DNA of 64,000 nucleotides from Candidatus Dechloromonas phosphorivorans. Its GTDB lineage: Bacteria > Pseudomonadota > Gammaproteobacteria > Burkholderiales > Rhodocyclaceae. Location of the stretch: positions 434,001 through 498,000 of the forward strand of contig JADKIP010000012.1 in assembly GCA_016721185.1 (NCBI GenBank), in the 5' to 3' direction. Of this stretch, positions 27,828-37,240 are shown one piece after another. A program made the position numbers and the translations under genes. Under the pieces are notes generated by a model. It was not told the DNA's origin. It made no database searches and worked only from the letters and a program-made list of their open reading frames with translations. The stretch's first letter is position 1. The number at the start of each line of letters is the position of its first letter.

Positions 27828-29651
27828 ATGCTTTCGCTGTTCCACCGCAAACGGGTGTCGCCCGCAGCCAACGCAGCACCGACACCCACATCTCCCACCG
27901 ACCCAGGTAAAGGGCTGATGCGGCCGGAACCGGCCGCATCGCTGCTGGCCACACCCCGCCGGCAGAAGCTGCTGGAACACATCTGGCAGCGCACCTCGTT
28001 GTCGCGTCGCCAATTCGCCACCCTGTACCTCGCACCCCTGGAGCGCTACGCGGAGCTGGTTCAGCAGTTTCCTGCATCCGAAAGCCATCACCACGCCTAT
28101 CCAGGCGGCATGCTGGATCACGGCCTTGAGATCGTTGCCTACGCGCTCAAGCTGCGCCAATCACACCTGCTGCCAGCCGGTGCCAGCCCTGAAGCCCAGG
28201 CTGCGCAGGCCGAGGCCTGGACCGCCGGCACTGCCTACGCGGCGCTACTACACGACATCGGCAAGATCGCCGTGGACCTGCAGGTCGAATACGAGGATGG
28301 CGCCCCCTGGCATCCCTGGCACGGCCCACTACGACAGCCGTACCGTTTCCGCTACCGCAAGGATCGGGAGTACCGCCTGCACAGCGCGGCTACCGGGCTG
28401 CTCTACACCCGCCTGCTCGATGCTGCCATCCTCGACTGGCTGTCCAGCTATCCCGATCTCTGGGCCGCGCTGCTGTACGTGCTGGCCGGCCAGTACGAGC
28501 ATGCCGGCACGCTAGGCGAATTGGTGATCCAGGCTGACCAGGCTTCCGTGGCCCAGGAGCTGGGCGGAGACCCCGGCAAAGCCCTGGCCGCGCCCAAACA
28601 CGCGCTGCAGCGCAAGCTGTTGGATGGTCTGCGCTACCTGCTGCGCGAAGAGCTCAAACTGAACCAACCCCAAGCCGCAGATGGATGGCTGACCCAGGAT
28701 GCATTGTGGCTGGTGAGCAAAACCGTCTCGGACAAGCTGCGCGCCCATCTGCTGTCGCAGGGCATCGACGGCATTCCGTCGAACAACACGGCAGTGTTCA
28801 ACGTGCTGCAGGACCACGGCATTGCCTTGCCGACCCCGGACGGCAAAGCCATCTGGAAGGCCACGGTCACGAGTGATGCTGGCTGGTCGCACAGTTTCAC
28901 CTTCCTGAAACTGTCACCGGCAGCGATCTGGGAAGCCGCCGAGCGACCGGCGCCGTTCGCGGGACAGGTTCAGGTCGATCCGGAGGCCGATGAAACGGCT
29001 ATCGCTACCCCTAATTCGACCGACTGCCAGCCCATGGAGATCGCGCCACCGCCCCCGGCCTTGATCATGCCGGTCACACCCGCGACCGCAGACACTGGCC
29101 TTGGCGCATTGCTCGACCTGCTTGAGGTAACGACACCGGCAGCATCAGCACCATCGACGCCAGAGCCAGAAGCAGCTGGGCACGCGAACATCGCGTTGCC
29201 CCCCAGCACGAACGGACCCACACGCCAGCAAGCCGCCGTTCCCTCTGGCGAACACTTCATGGCATGGCTTTCCCAGAGCATCCAGATGCACAGGCTGATC
29301 ATCAACGACGCCAAAGCCCTGGTGCACACCGTCGACGGCACGGCCTATCTGGTGAGCCCCGGCGTATTTCAACGCTACGCCCAAGAACACCCACAGGTCG
29401 CCACGCAGGCCAAGGCGGACAAGCTCGAGGGATGGCAGTGGGTACAGAAGCGTTTCGAAAAACTGGGCCAACACCGCAAACAGGCCAGTGGACTAAACAT
29501 CTGGACCTGCGAAGTCACCGGGCCACGCAAATCGCGCCGGCTGCATGGCTATCTGCTGACCGATCCTCAAACGCTGTTCTCCGAAGTACCGCCCGACAAC
29601 CCGCACTTGCGTCTCGCCATAGAATTGCCTGCGCTCGCCCCCTTCCTCTAG
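27828..29651 (+). CDS. traI: MobH-family TraI relaxase (TraI_2 domain)
   Basis: A 607-residue relaxase of the MOBH class. The N-terminal TraI_2 domain has an HD-type metal site: HHHAYPGGMLDHGLE (H98) and LLHDIGK (H142-D143). A Pro/Ala-rich linker occupies about residues 390-470. The C-terminal DUF1528-type domain carries FMAWLSQSIQMHRLIINDAKALVHTV. The enzyme nicks oriT and leads the strand to the coupling protein. The frame is complete, one of the few large ICE genes without a break. Confidence 0.87.
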   Translation: MLSLFHRKRVSPAANAAPTPTSPTDPGKGLMRPEPAASLLATPRRQKLLEHIWQRTSLSRRQFATLYLAPLERYAELVQQFPASESHHHAYPGGMLDHGLEIVAYALKLRQSHLLPAGASPEAQAAQAEAWTAGTAYAALLHDIGKIAVDLQVEYEDGAPWHPWHGPLRQPYRFRYRKDREYRLHSAATGLLYTRLLDAAILDWLSSYPDLWAALLYVLAGQYEHAGTLGELVIQADQASVAQELGGDPGKALAAPKHALQRKLLDGLRYLLREELKLNQPQAADGWLTQDALWLVSKTVSDKLRAHLLSQGIDGIPSNNTAVFNVLQDHGIALPTPDGKAIWKATVTSDAGWSHSFTFLKLSPAAIWEAAERPAPFAGQVQVDPEADETAIATPNSTDCQPMEIAPPPPALIMPVTPATADTGLGALLDLLEVTTPAASAPSTPEPEAAGHANIALPPSTNGPTRQQAAVPSGEHFMAWLSQSIQMHRLIINDAKALVHTVDGTAYLVSPGVFQRYAQEHPQVATQAKADKLEGWQWVQKRFEKLGQHRKQASGLNIWTCEVTGPRKSRRLHGYLLTDPQTLFSEVPPDNPHLRLAIELPALAPFL

Positions 29652-29888
29652 GAAAGAAAGTGATCTCATTCTGTAAATAGACTGCTCACCGACAGGTCCT
29701 CGGCCAGTACCGACCGTCACTTGATTAGTGGCGGCAGTCAGCGATCTGTTGCAGAACTGCCGGCCCGCGTCATCGACCAACATGAATAGGGAGAACCCTG
29801 GCTTTCCGTAGCGACCAATGGGCTTTGTTCACGAGGCGAGAGACAGAGACGCGGGGATTTCAGGGCACGACGTAGGCTGCTAGTGCCA
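29652..29888. other. Gene-free stretch after traI
   Basis: About 240 bases between traI and the methyltransferase relic. I see no gene, terminator or repeat that I can support. Confidence 0.3.
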
Positions 29889-30443
29889 TCATCGCGTTAC
29901 AACAGAGAACTCGTTGCCACGGCCCGCACTAATGGGAATCGGCTGCGAGAGATAGCCATTCGCCGGATTGCGGACATAGGCCAGGTACTCGTTGTCCTGA
30001 TCGACGGCGTTTTCCGCCAGGATGGGCGTGCCAGTCTTTAGATGCGGCTCAAGGCCGACATCGACGAGCGTTTCCCCGCGCGTCGCCGACCCGGATGTCG
30101 ACCAGATCCGCGAGCCCCGCCGCCTCAAGGTTGGCGCGCGCGCGCGCCGCCTTGCTGGCTTCCAGTTCGGTGCCAATCAGCTTACCACCGCCCATGTCGT
30201 GCAGCGCCGCAGCCAGATAAATGGTCGAGATTCCCATCGATGTGCCGAACTCGATGATCCGCGTCGCCTTGCGTGTACTGGGCGCACTGGTAAAAAGCGG
30301 CCGTACTCGGGCGTTACATTCAGAAAGTTATCGACGTAGCCACGATAGAAGCCGCGGACATCGCGGCGCTCCTCGGCGAAATGCTCGGCGAAATCCTCGG
30401 CTAACTGGTCGGGGTTTTCGGCATTACTGTACTGTTCCATCAA
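29889..30443 (-). pseudogene. SAM-dependent O-methyltransferase relic
   Basis: Pieces of a class I O-methyltransferase (COG4122-like) in three frames. MMEQYSNAENPDQLAEDFAEHF..NVTPEYGRFL runs to about 30290. MGISTIYLAAALHDMGGGKLIGTELEASKA (SAM-binding motif I and II) runs to about 30065. LEPHLKTGTPILAENAVDQDNEYLAYVRNP runs to the end. Between RVGDA..GETLVDVG and LEPHLK some twenty residues expected in the fold are missing, so there is a deletion as well as frameshifts. Non-functional. Confidence 0.75.
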
Positions 30444-30675
30444 CGCCCGATCGGCTTGCTCCGCTTCCGTGAAAAGGCGTTGCAGGGTTTAAGCAACAAG
30501 GCCCGTGCTCAATGAATCCATGATTTTGCATACTCCGTAGGACACGGCGAGAGGATCCTTTTGCCGTCTTGCGAGCATGGTAGGCTGTGGCGTGCTTGGC
30601 GCCATTGGGAAACTCTGCCAAAATATTATGATTTCTTGCCAATTATTGCGGCGCTGTCAATTGCGCTCGATCACC

Positions 30676-31503
30676 ATGCCTCTTCTGACTGAGCTTTCAT
30701 CTCCCACTGACTGGACGGACCCTGATCTCGTGCCTCGCCCGGTAGTGACCTACGGTGCAGCTGGCATCGTGATGGCCAAGCTCGACCCCGACCGGCAAGA
30801 AATGGATTTCCATCGTCACCGCAAGAATCAGCTTGTGTTGTTGCTTCGTGGGGTTCTGACCTGCGAGGTGGAATGCGGACTCTGGATCGTGCCACCGCAA
30901 AGCGCGATCTGGGTACCGGGCGGCGTCCTGCACAAGATCACCACCGCCGGCACGATCGAGTGTTATGTCTCCTTCATCGACCCGAGTCTCGCGTCGAATC
31001 TCCCGGCGAACTGCTGCGCGGTCTCCACAACCCCACTGCTACGCGAGCTACTGATTCGCTCGGCAAGTTTTCCCGTGCTCTATTCAGAGGGAGGTATGGA
31101 GTCGCATCTGGCCACGCTGCTTCTGGATGAAATCGCGCTGGCGCCAGTCGGGAACCTTCACCTGCCAATGCCGGCAGATGCCCGGCTTCGCAAGATTGTC
31201 GAGATGATCATGGACGATCCCGCCGACCGCGGAACGATCCAGACGTGGGCACTGCGTGTGGGGCTGAGCGAACGCACACTGTCACGTCTTCTCACCCACG
31301 AGACGGGCATGAGCTTCGGCCGCTGGCGTCAGCAACTCCACGTCATGCTTGCGGTGAAATGGCTGGGCACCGGCTCTTCGGTCCAACAGGTCGCGGATGG
31401 CCTGGGTTATGAGAGCGCCGGTAGCTTCGTCACCATGTTCCGCAGACTGCTCGGCACCTCGCCGGGCCGATACGTGGCAGAACGGCGCATGCAACACGTC
31501 TGA
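30676..31503 (+). CDS. AraC-family transcriptional regulator
   Basis: A 275-residue regulator from MPLLTELSSPTDWTD. The N-terminal cupin domain has RQEMDFHRHRKNQLVLLLRGVL. The C-terminal double HTH has WALRVGLSERTLSRLLTHETGMSF and VQQVADGLGYESAGSFVTMFRRLLGTSPGRY. It is divergent from the methyltransferase relic, which was probably its target gene. The frame is intact, so the regulator has outlived its target. Confidence 0.83.
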   Translation: MPLLTELSSPTDWTDPDLVPRPVVTYGAAGIVMAKLDPDRQEMDFHRHRKNQLVLLLRGVLTCEVECGLWIVPPQSAIWVPGGVLHKITTAGTIECYVSFIDPSLASNLPANCCAVSTTPLLRELLIRSASFPVLYSEGGMESHLATLLLDEIALAPVGNLHLPMPADARLRKIVEMIMDDPADRGTIQTWALRVGLSERTLSRLLTHETGMSFGRWRQQLHVMLAVKWLGTGSSVQQVADGLGYESAGSFVTMFRRLLGTSPGRYVAERRMQHV

Positions 31504-31720
31504 TTGACCGAACGTTCAGGTGGTGTGCCTCTGTCCCAACCATCTACGCCCACGCCATTGGTCTTGATCCAATTCGGGCGGGGATAGCCTCAAGTGGCCT
31601 TTGATCGGCAGGTTGCCGATGTATTGCCGACAAATGTGGCTGCAGCCCCAAGGGCGGCAATGGCCGAATTGCATGAATGGCCCAACCAGCACATCCAACA
31701 ACCCGTCACGCTCAGCCAGT
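31504..31720. other. Gene-free stretch between two regulators
   Basis: About 217 bases between the convergent AraC and XRE genes. A weak stem (CCCCAAGGGCGG) is present around 31648. Nothing else is supported. Confidence 0.25.
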
Positions 31721-32029
31721 TCAACTGACAGACGCAGATGAAACCTGCTTCAACCGCTCTTCAGTGAGCATCATCAACTGCGCCGAGCTGCATTTCAGCG
31801 CTCGGGCGACCTTGAGGATCAAGGAAAGCGTGGGCATGTGTTCTCCGCGCTCGATCTTGCCCATGTGGGAACGCTCGATCCCGGCCAGATTCGCCAGTGT
31901 CTCCTGGGCAATTCCCTGTTTGGTTCTTTCTTCGCGCACAACCGCCCCGAAAGCGATGGCAGGTTCCGCTTCGTAGGTAGTAGTGCCAGTAGGTCGGCCT
32001 CGTTGAATCGATCGCTTTTGCATTGCCAA
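31721..32029 (-). CDS. XRE-family regulator
   Basis: A 102-residue protein with a basic N-terminus (MAMQKRSIQRGRPTGTTTYE) and one XRE helix-turn-helix (VVREERTKQGIAQETLANLAGIERSHMGKIERGEHMP). It is divergent from the LysR-like fragment at 32123. In ICEclc-type elements small regulators near the integrase control excision genes; the same is plausible here. The frame is intact. Confidence 0.75.
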   Translation of the reverse strand: MAMQKRSIQRGRPTGTTTYEAEPAIAFGAVVREERTKQGIAQETLANLAGIERSHMGKIERGEHMPTLSLILKVARALKCSSAQLMMLTEERLKQVSSASVS

Positions 32030-32122
32030 AAGCGTCGATTACCGTCAGGATTTAAACCACGTTAAATTTAACTCATTCGCGCCGCCGCAGCCGTTTGAGT
32101 TGATAGAAAGAGGTTGCCTGAC

Positions 32123-32734
32123 GTGAAATCGAACAAGGTCTTCGAAGAGATTCGGCTAACCGTGGTTGGCGACTGGATACCGCCCCAGCTTGTCGGCGCT
32201 CTTGCTTTGCAGCGCGCAGAAGTACCGGAGGTACCAGTCAGACTCACCGAGGCCCAACTGGTTGGCGAAGAGCCCAATCTGGTTCTCTCTACCTCCAACA
32301 GGATCCCACCCGGCCAAAGCAAAGAAGCCATCTGGTTCGACACGCTTGGAGTCGCCCTGGCCAAACGCTCGCACCTGCTCGCTTATCCGGAAGTGCCCTG
32401 CAGCGAAATATCCCCGCAACAGGTGATCCACGCGCAGGGCATTATTGATGCGAAAGAACCGTGGCCCGCCGAAATGCGGCGGCTTTTCCTGATCGCGCAA
32501 GAAACCTCCGAGCCCGCCGCACCCACCTTCGATCTGGCAATGACCCTGGTTGCTGCAGGCTATGGCATCGCGATCGCGCCGATGACCAGGCTGTTCCACT
32601 ATGAGCGGCACGGTCTGACTGTCAGGCCTCTGCAGGGAAAACCGAGCGTCGTATTGGCCTACCTCTGTTACCCGCTGCGCCCCCTGAGCGAAGTCGAAAC
32701 ACAGTTTGTGCGCCGCCTCGGATCAGCGGCATGA
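32123..32734 (+). CDS. LysR-type effector-binding domain without HTH
   Basis: A 203-residue protein, from GTG 32123, homologous to the substrate-binding domain of LysR-type regulators (FEEIRLTVVGDWIPPQLVGAL.., LTEAQLVGEEPNLVLSTS, LTVRPLQGKPSVVLAYLCYP). No winged-helix domain precedes it: the upstream 100 bases do not encode one in any frame. It is either a 5'-deleted regulator or a free effector-binding protein. LysR-type regulators such as TciR control ICEclc transfer competence, which makes loss of the HTH interesting. Confidence 0.6.
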   Translation: MKSNKVFEEIRLTVVGDWIPPQLVGALALQRAEVPEVPVRLTEAQLVGEEPNLVLSTSNRIPPGQSKEAIWFDTLGVALAKRSHLLAYPEVPCSEISPQQVIHAQGIIDAKEPWPAEMRRLFLIAQETSEPAAPTFDLAMTLVAAGYGIAIAPMTRLFHYERHGLTVRPLQGKPSVVLAYLCYPLRPLSEVETQFVRRLGSAA

Positions 32735-32760
32735 GGCGGCATCGATTTGCTCGGTTGTTA

Positions 32761-34606
32761 TTACGCGAACCGCAGTTGCTGCGACGTCCACTCGCCCTCT
32801 TTCACAGTTGCACTCACCGTCACGATGAGCTTGTCCAGATTGCTCGCAGAGACGCTATCCAGTACCGATCTGCCCCGCAATGCCGCTCTTGGTTGTACGA
32901 GCGCGTGGTAGATCTGCCATGGATCAGTCCCCGGTTCAACTTCAACACTGCCTGAATCAAGGCATGCTTGACTGGATCGAGATGCCAGTCCGGTACGCTG
33001 CCCACGATTGCCCAGATTGAGTGCCAGCAGATTGCCAGCCTGAATCTCGTAGCTGATCCAGCGCCGGGATTTCCCGGCCATCTTGGCAAACTCGGCCACG
33101 GGTAGGTTGTGGGGCGCCAGGAAGAGATCTACCAGTTCCATCCGCTTGCGCTGGATATCGGAGACAGGTGCGTCCATCACCGATCGAGGCAGACTCACCG
33201 CCGGCAGACGGTGGGTGGCGGCGGTCACCAGCGGCAAGGTGTTAGCCGGCTTCGTGACAACCAACAACGGGGCCGTCACCTGTCTTGATGAGGGATTGGG
33301 GACATCTGCGTCGGCGGCCAAGGGAACACCTTCCAGATGCACGGTGAGCGGCATGCTCGCCGCTTCGAGCATATTCTGTTCGAACAGATCAAGGCGGTCC
33401 GCCCAGTCCTGCATCATGCGCCGTCGCTGTTCCACGTACTCGGCGTGGTTGTAGGTGGCGCTGACCTTGTTGGGATCGACATGGGATAGTTGTGCGTCGA
33501 TCCATACCTTGGGATAGCCGATCTCGTTGAGTGCGGTGGACATGGTGGCGCGCATGCCATGCCCGGTCAGCAGATCGCGATAGCCCATGCGTTTGAGCGC
33601 GTTGTTGAGCGTGTTCTCGCTGATGCGCTTCTTCATTTCACTGTCGTGGCGCAGTAGGTAGCGCTGAGCCGGTTTGAACACTTCCAGCAAGTGCCGGACG
33701 ATTTCCATCGCCTGCACCGACAGCGGCACGATGTAAGGTGGGATGTCCCGGGGCAATTGCCGCTTCTTGCGCATGTCCAGTTGAAGTTGCTTCACGACCT
33801 CGGGAGGAATCACCCACACCCCCTGATCGAGATCGAACTGATCCGGTGCCGCCTGGCGCAATTCACCCGTGCGAACTCCCGTCAGCAGCAACAACCTCAG
33901 GCCGAGTTGTGTCTGCAGGCGACCACGGTACTTGCGCAGGCGCTGCATTAGTTTGGGCAGATCACCCATGCGCAGGAACGGGTTGTGATTGACGGGCGGC
34001 AAGGGCAGAGCCACCACATCGAGATCGGAGGCCGGGTTCTGCTCCAGGCCGGGGACCACTACGAGGGCGTAACGGAACAACTGGTTGAACCAGGTTCGGA
34101 CCTTTTCCGCGACCGACAGCGCCTTGCGCCGCTCGATTCGGGCAATCACTTCCAGCAGATCGGGCCGCTTGATCTCGTAGATCGTACGTTTACCCAGGAA
34201 GGGCAACACGTCCTTGGCAAAGACCCGGGAAGAATCGATAGGGTGGTCTGGCGCCCCTTCTTGAGGCTGAGTTCGCGATGAGCCAACCACTTTCGGTAGA
34301 TCACCTCGAAGGTGTTCTCGCCGGCAAGCTTGACCACAGCCCGTTTCTGTTTACGATGCGTGTGGGGGTTGACGCCCTTGGCGAGCAGCGCCCGGGCTTC
34401 ATCGCGCAAACCCCGCGCCTCGCGAAGGGAAACCTCCGGATAGGTCCCCAGGGACATGCGCTTCTGCCGATCAAGCCAGTAGTAGCGGAAATGCCAAGTT
34501 CGGCCACCGCTGGCGCTGACCGCCAACAGAGCCCATCGATATCGGAAAGTGTGTAGGCCTTGCCGGTAGCCTTGGCTTGCCGGATAGCCAGATCTGAGAG
34601 TGCCAT
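32761..34606 (-). pseudogene. int: ICE tyrosine integrase (IntB13-like), frameshifted
   Basis: A P4/ICEclc-type tyrosine recombinase of about 615 residues with an unusual long C-terminal extension. It starts MALSDLAIRQAKATGKAYTL at 34606. The arm-binding DUF4102 domain continues as LAVSASGGRTWHFRYYWL in a second frame after a break near 34530. The catalytic domain follows in a third frame after a break near 34235: TGVRTGELRQ (Arg), HGMRATMSTAL (His-x-x-Arg), QLSHVDPNKVSATYNHAEYVEQRR (Tyr). The last 200 residues form the extension. Two breaks mean the ICE cannot excise with this enzyme as read. Confidence 0.85.
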
Positions 34607-34697
34607 GCGCCAGCTCCTGAACATGGGTCAGGAGCCAGATGTTCGTTTCGCAGGCCGCAGCCATCCAGCAACAATCCGCTATCAGCCGCATCCGCAA

Positions 34698-34720
34698 TTG
34701 TGGACTTAATTGTGGACTTA
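34698..34720. repeat. Direct repeats TGTGGACTTAA near the ICE end
   Basis: Two copies of TTGTGGACTTAA lie 11 bp apart, 115-140 bp from the att core, next to the integrase start. Further GTGGAC half-sites follow at 34737-34752. Spacing of one helical turn next to an att site suggests arm-type binding sites for the ICE integrase (inference). Confidence 0.5.
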
Positions 34721-34835
34721 AAATGACTTGCTGTCGGTGGATTTCAGTGGACGTCACTGGACTGTCAGGTCGCCAAAAATCGATGATCGATCAATGACTT
34801 GCAGAACAACCTGGACTTTCACGGAACACCGCGGA

Positions 34836-34851
34836 GGCGAAGGGAATCGAA
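34836..34851. repeat. att core, ICE/satellite junction
   Basis: GGCGAAGGGAATCGAA is identical to 47590-47605 inside the tRNA-Gly gene. It is the distal att of the satellite and at the same time the integrase-proximal end of the ICE, whose integrase starts 230 bp to its left. The flanking bases on both sides differ from the tRNA, so the shared core is exactly 16 bp. Confidence 0.85.
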
Positions 34852-34904
34852 GAACCAAGTCCACCGCCTTTATCCATAAAGGTTTGTAAAAATTGCGGCC
34901 TACC

Positions 34905-34928
34905 GTGTACCCGTCGGTGTACCCGTTT
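34905..34928 (+). repeat. Satellite integrase arm-type sites, left
   Basis: Two tandem 12-mers, GTGTACCCGTCG (34905) and GTGTACCCGTTT (34917), lie 54 bp inside the left att core. Three matching 12-mers occur near the other end (47428, 47448, 47460) in the same orientation. Their symmetry about the element ends argues for integrase or directionality-factor binding. Confidence 0.7.
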
Positions 34929-34957
34929 AGAGTAACGGTCAATGATCACCTTCACGA

Positions 34958-35209
34958 TTAATCGCCGCTCCTGAATAAATCGACGGTGCCTTGCTGCTCA
35001 GCCTGATATTGCCCCGCGAATTGCTCACGAGCCTCAAACTCCAGCATGTGATTAACGAAAGCCATTTGTGCTAAAACTTGGCTTTCTACGAAAAATTTCT
35101 TTTCCGCTTCATATCTTTCAATAGCCTTGAATTTCTCAATAGCCTCAAATTTCTGAGCAGCAATAAATAGAAGCCGAGCTTCATAGAGTGATTTTTGTGC
35201 TTTCGACAT
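34958..35209 (-). CDS. Small charged helical protein, last satellite gene
   Basis: An 83-residue protein not recognised. It is dominated by repeated helical units (EAIEKFKAIERYEAEKKF), so a coiled coil is likely. It is the last gene of the late operon before the left att. Position after capsid and protease genes would fit a scaffold, size-determination or head-completion role, but there is no direct evidence. AAGGTAAAGGC precedes the ATG as ribosome site. Confidence 0.5.
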   Translation of the reverse strand: MSKAQKSLYEARLLFIAAQKFEAIEKFKAIERYEAEKKFFVESQVLAQMAFVNHMLEFEAREQFAGQYQAEQQGTVDLFRSGD

Positions 35210-35262
35210 GCCTTTACCTTTTCACCGCGCTTGTTCTTAAACCCGCCTCAAAACTGAGGAGT

Positions 35263-35329
35263 CCGCCGTCAGTCGATCCAGCTCCAAGGGTGAGCCCCGG
35301 TCCTCGCGGTTTCCGGCCACTGACGGCGG
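35263..35329. repeat. Inverted repeat between the last two satellite genes
   Basis: CCGCCGTCAGT (35263-35273) is the exact inverse of ACTGACGGCGG (35319-35329), giving an 11-bp stem with a 45-base internal segment. No T tract follows, so it is not a standard terminator. It may be an mRNA processing or attenuation structure in the late transcript. Confidence 0.5.
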
Positions 35330-35338
35330 GGTAACTCG

Positions 35339-35836
35339 TTACGCCAGGATGATCTCTGGCCTGGCGTCAGCACGGCGCAGGATGGTTTCACCGGCCTGTT
35401 CCAGCTCGACAATGAATTCCTCTTCCTCGATTTCAAGTCGCAGCAGTTCAGCCTCAATGGCTGCCAGGCGCTTGGCCTTGGCCACCGGCTCCAGGCCATC
35501 CGGCAATTCGTCTACCAGGGCGGAGAGCGTTTTCTTGATTGCTGCCTTGCCCAGCACGGAAATCAGCAGCGGCCCCATATCCAGCGAGAACGGCGCAGCG
35601 CCCGGCGATTGGAACACCGCCGCATTGCCTTGAGCGTAGAGCGGTGCAAAGGCTTGGCCGTCCATGGCGCGGTCGACCGCAAGCTGAAGCGCTGCCCGGC
35701 CTTGCTCCTCGGCATTGGCCAGCCAGCTATCCAGAATGGCCCTGACTTGTTCCCGGCTGCACCGTTGACGCTGGATCGCCAGGCGTTCGGCTTGCCGGTC
35801 ACTGATCTGGCGACGTAATTCATTCAGTTTTTGCAT
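35339..35836 (-). CDS. Satellite late protein with coiled-coil ends
   Basis: A 165-residue protein from MQKLNELRRQISDRQ (ATG 35836, with GAGGA eight bases upstream). Helical charged segments occur at the start (LRRQISDRQAERLAIQRQR) and near the end (AKRLAAIEAELLRLEIEEEEFIVELEQ). The middle is neutral with a GPLLISVLG segment. No family recognised. It follows the protease and a similar small helical protein in the same operon. Confidence 0.55.
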   Translation of the reverse strand: MQKLNELRRQISDRQAERLAIQRQRCSREQVRAILDSWLANAEEQGRAALQLAVDRAMDGQAFAPLYAQGNAAVFQSPGAAPFSLDMGPLLISVLGKAAIKKTLSALVDELPDGLEPVAKAKRLAAIEAELLRLEIEEEEFIVELEQAGETILRRADARPEIILA

Positions 35837-35844
35837 GGGGTTCC

Positions 35845-36222
35845 TCACTGATTCAGCAGCTCGCCACGCTGCGCGGCGAATTCAACCAGGCGGCTGGTCA
35901 GCGCCTGGCTTTGCTTCAATTCCTCGGCCAGCGCTTCGGATTCGCTACGCAAACGCGCTACGAGGCGTCTGGCTGCCACCAGGCGGCGCCCTTGAACCAA
36001 GGACACCCCGGCGGCTTCCATCTCTTCAGGAGGGACAGCCACCAGCTTTTCCAGCGGCAATAAAATAATCTGCTCGGCCAGGTCGTCAGCTTCGGCGGTC
36101 ATTTCAGCCATTTGCCGGGCTTCGTCATTGACCGCCTGGCGATAGCGCGACGACAAATGCCGGTAGTTGGTTTGCCGCGCCGCGTGCTGATCAACCAAGG
36201 TTATCAGCTTGTCGACGTTCAT
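35845..36222 (-). CDS. Satellite late protein, helical
   Basis: A 125-residue protein, MNVDKLITLVDQHAARQTNYRHL, mostly helical with heptad-like stretches (RRLVARLRSESEALAEELKQSQALTSRLVEF). Not recognised. Its start overlaps the end of the protease gene by four bases. A small helical protein coupled to a prohead protease could be a scaffold or connector factor; this is an inference from position only. Confidence 0.55.
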   Translation of the reverse strand: MNVDKLITLVDQHAARQTNYRHLSSRYRQAVNDEARQMAEMTAEADDLAEQIILLPLEKLVAVPPEEMEAAGVSLVQGRRLVAARRLVARLRSESEALAEELKQSQALTSRLVEFAAQRGELLNQ

Positions 36223-37184
36223 GCCTGCCCCCGGCGATTATTCCAAATGCTACTGGCCAGCGTGCCGTCACCCGGCATCGGCAGATGGTTGCTGATCGGC
36301 ATGGCTCGATCCTGAGAGACCCTGAAATTCATCACGGCATGGCGCAAAGTAATCAGCGGGATATTCGCTTGAATGGCCACCTCGGCAAGCTCCGGCACAC
36401 CACCGGCAGCGCAGACGGCGAAGGCTTCGGCGTGGTAATCCTCGATCAAGGGCATTTCTTTGGCTAAGGCAATGCCCTTGCGCTCGGCATAGGCCGTCAG
36501 GAAATCTTTGACCGCCTTGAAATCCGGTGATGGAATAAGTTGCGTGGCGACGGCGACAGGCGAAGGGGCAGGCGCAGCCAGTGGGGTCAGCTTGGCCCAG
36601 ACGCCGCGCACGGCTTCCGGCATCCGGTCCAGATCAAAGCGGGCGGTCACGGGTATGGATTCGCTGACTTCATCGGCGAAGCCCAGGGCAAGCGCTTCAA
36701 CGCCGGTCAGCCAGGTTTCCGCAGCGAGCAGTTCCTTGATTTTCTCGGGGGTTTGGCCGGTGCGGTTGCTGTAAATCGACACCAGGGAAGCGGCGATTTT
36801 GTCGAGAGTGTCGGCCAGGTCGCGCAATTCATCGGCATTGCCATTCGCATAGCAAAGCGGGTTGTGAATCATCACGAAAGCATTGTCCGACATGGTGATT
36901 TTGTCGCCAGCCATCGCCACCAGGGAGGCCGCAGACGCCGCAACGCCCATGATGCTGACTTCGATGTTGGCAGGGTGTTGGCGCAGAGCGTTGAACATGG
37001 CCAGCGCATCAAAGACGGCACCACCTGGGGAGTTGATCGAAACTCGAATTACCGGGGCAGCGATGCTGCTCAGGGTGGCAATGAAATCCTTGGCTGTCAC
37101 ACCATAGGCGCCAATATCGTCGTAAATGCTGATTTCCGCAGTCTGTTGCGCATCAGCTTTCATTTCAAACCAGTTTTTTTTCAT
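36219..37184 (-). CDS. ClpP-like prohead (head maturation) protease
   Basis: A 321-residue protein whose first 200 residues are a ClpP/S14-type fold: VSINSPGGAVFDALAM, MGVAASAAS with Ser84, and MIHNPLCYANGNA with His107. These are the hallmarks of phage ClpP-like head maturation proteases. The C-terminal 110 residues (AVKDFLTAYAERKGIALAKE..) may carry the scaffold-like or regulatory part. The start MKKNWFEM (37184) is chosen for its AAGGA site. Unusually, it lies after the capsid gene in the transcript, whereas most phages place the protease first. Confidence 0.83.
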   Translation of the reverse strand: MKKNWFEMKADAQQTAEISIYDDIGAYGVTAKDFIATLSSIAAPVIRVSINSPGGAVFDALAMFNALRQHPANIEVSIMGVAASAASLVAMAGDKITMSDNAFVMIHNPLCYANGNADELRDLADTLDKIAASLVSIYSNRTGQTPEKIKELLAAETWLTGVEALALGFADEVSESIPVTARFDLDRMPEAVRGVWAKLTPLAAPAPSPVAVATQLIPSPDFKAVKDFLTAYAERKGIALAKEMPLIEDYHAEAFAVCAAGGVPELAEVAIQANIPLITLRHAVMNFRVSQDRAMPISNHLPMPGDGTLASSIWNNRRGQA

Positions 37185-37240
37185 GAAATTCATCCTTGGA
37201 TTGGGGACCGCCCGACGATTACGCCGGGCGGTTGGGTCTA

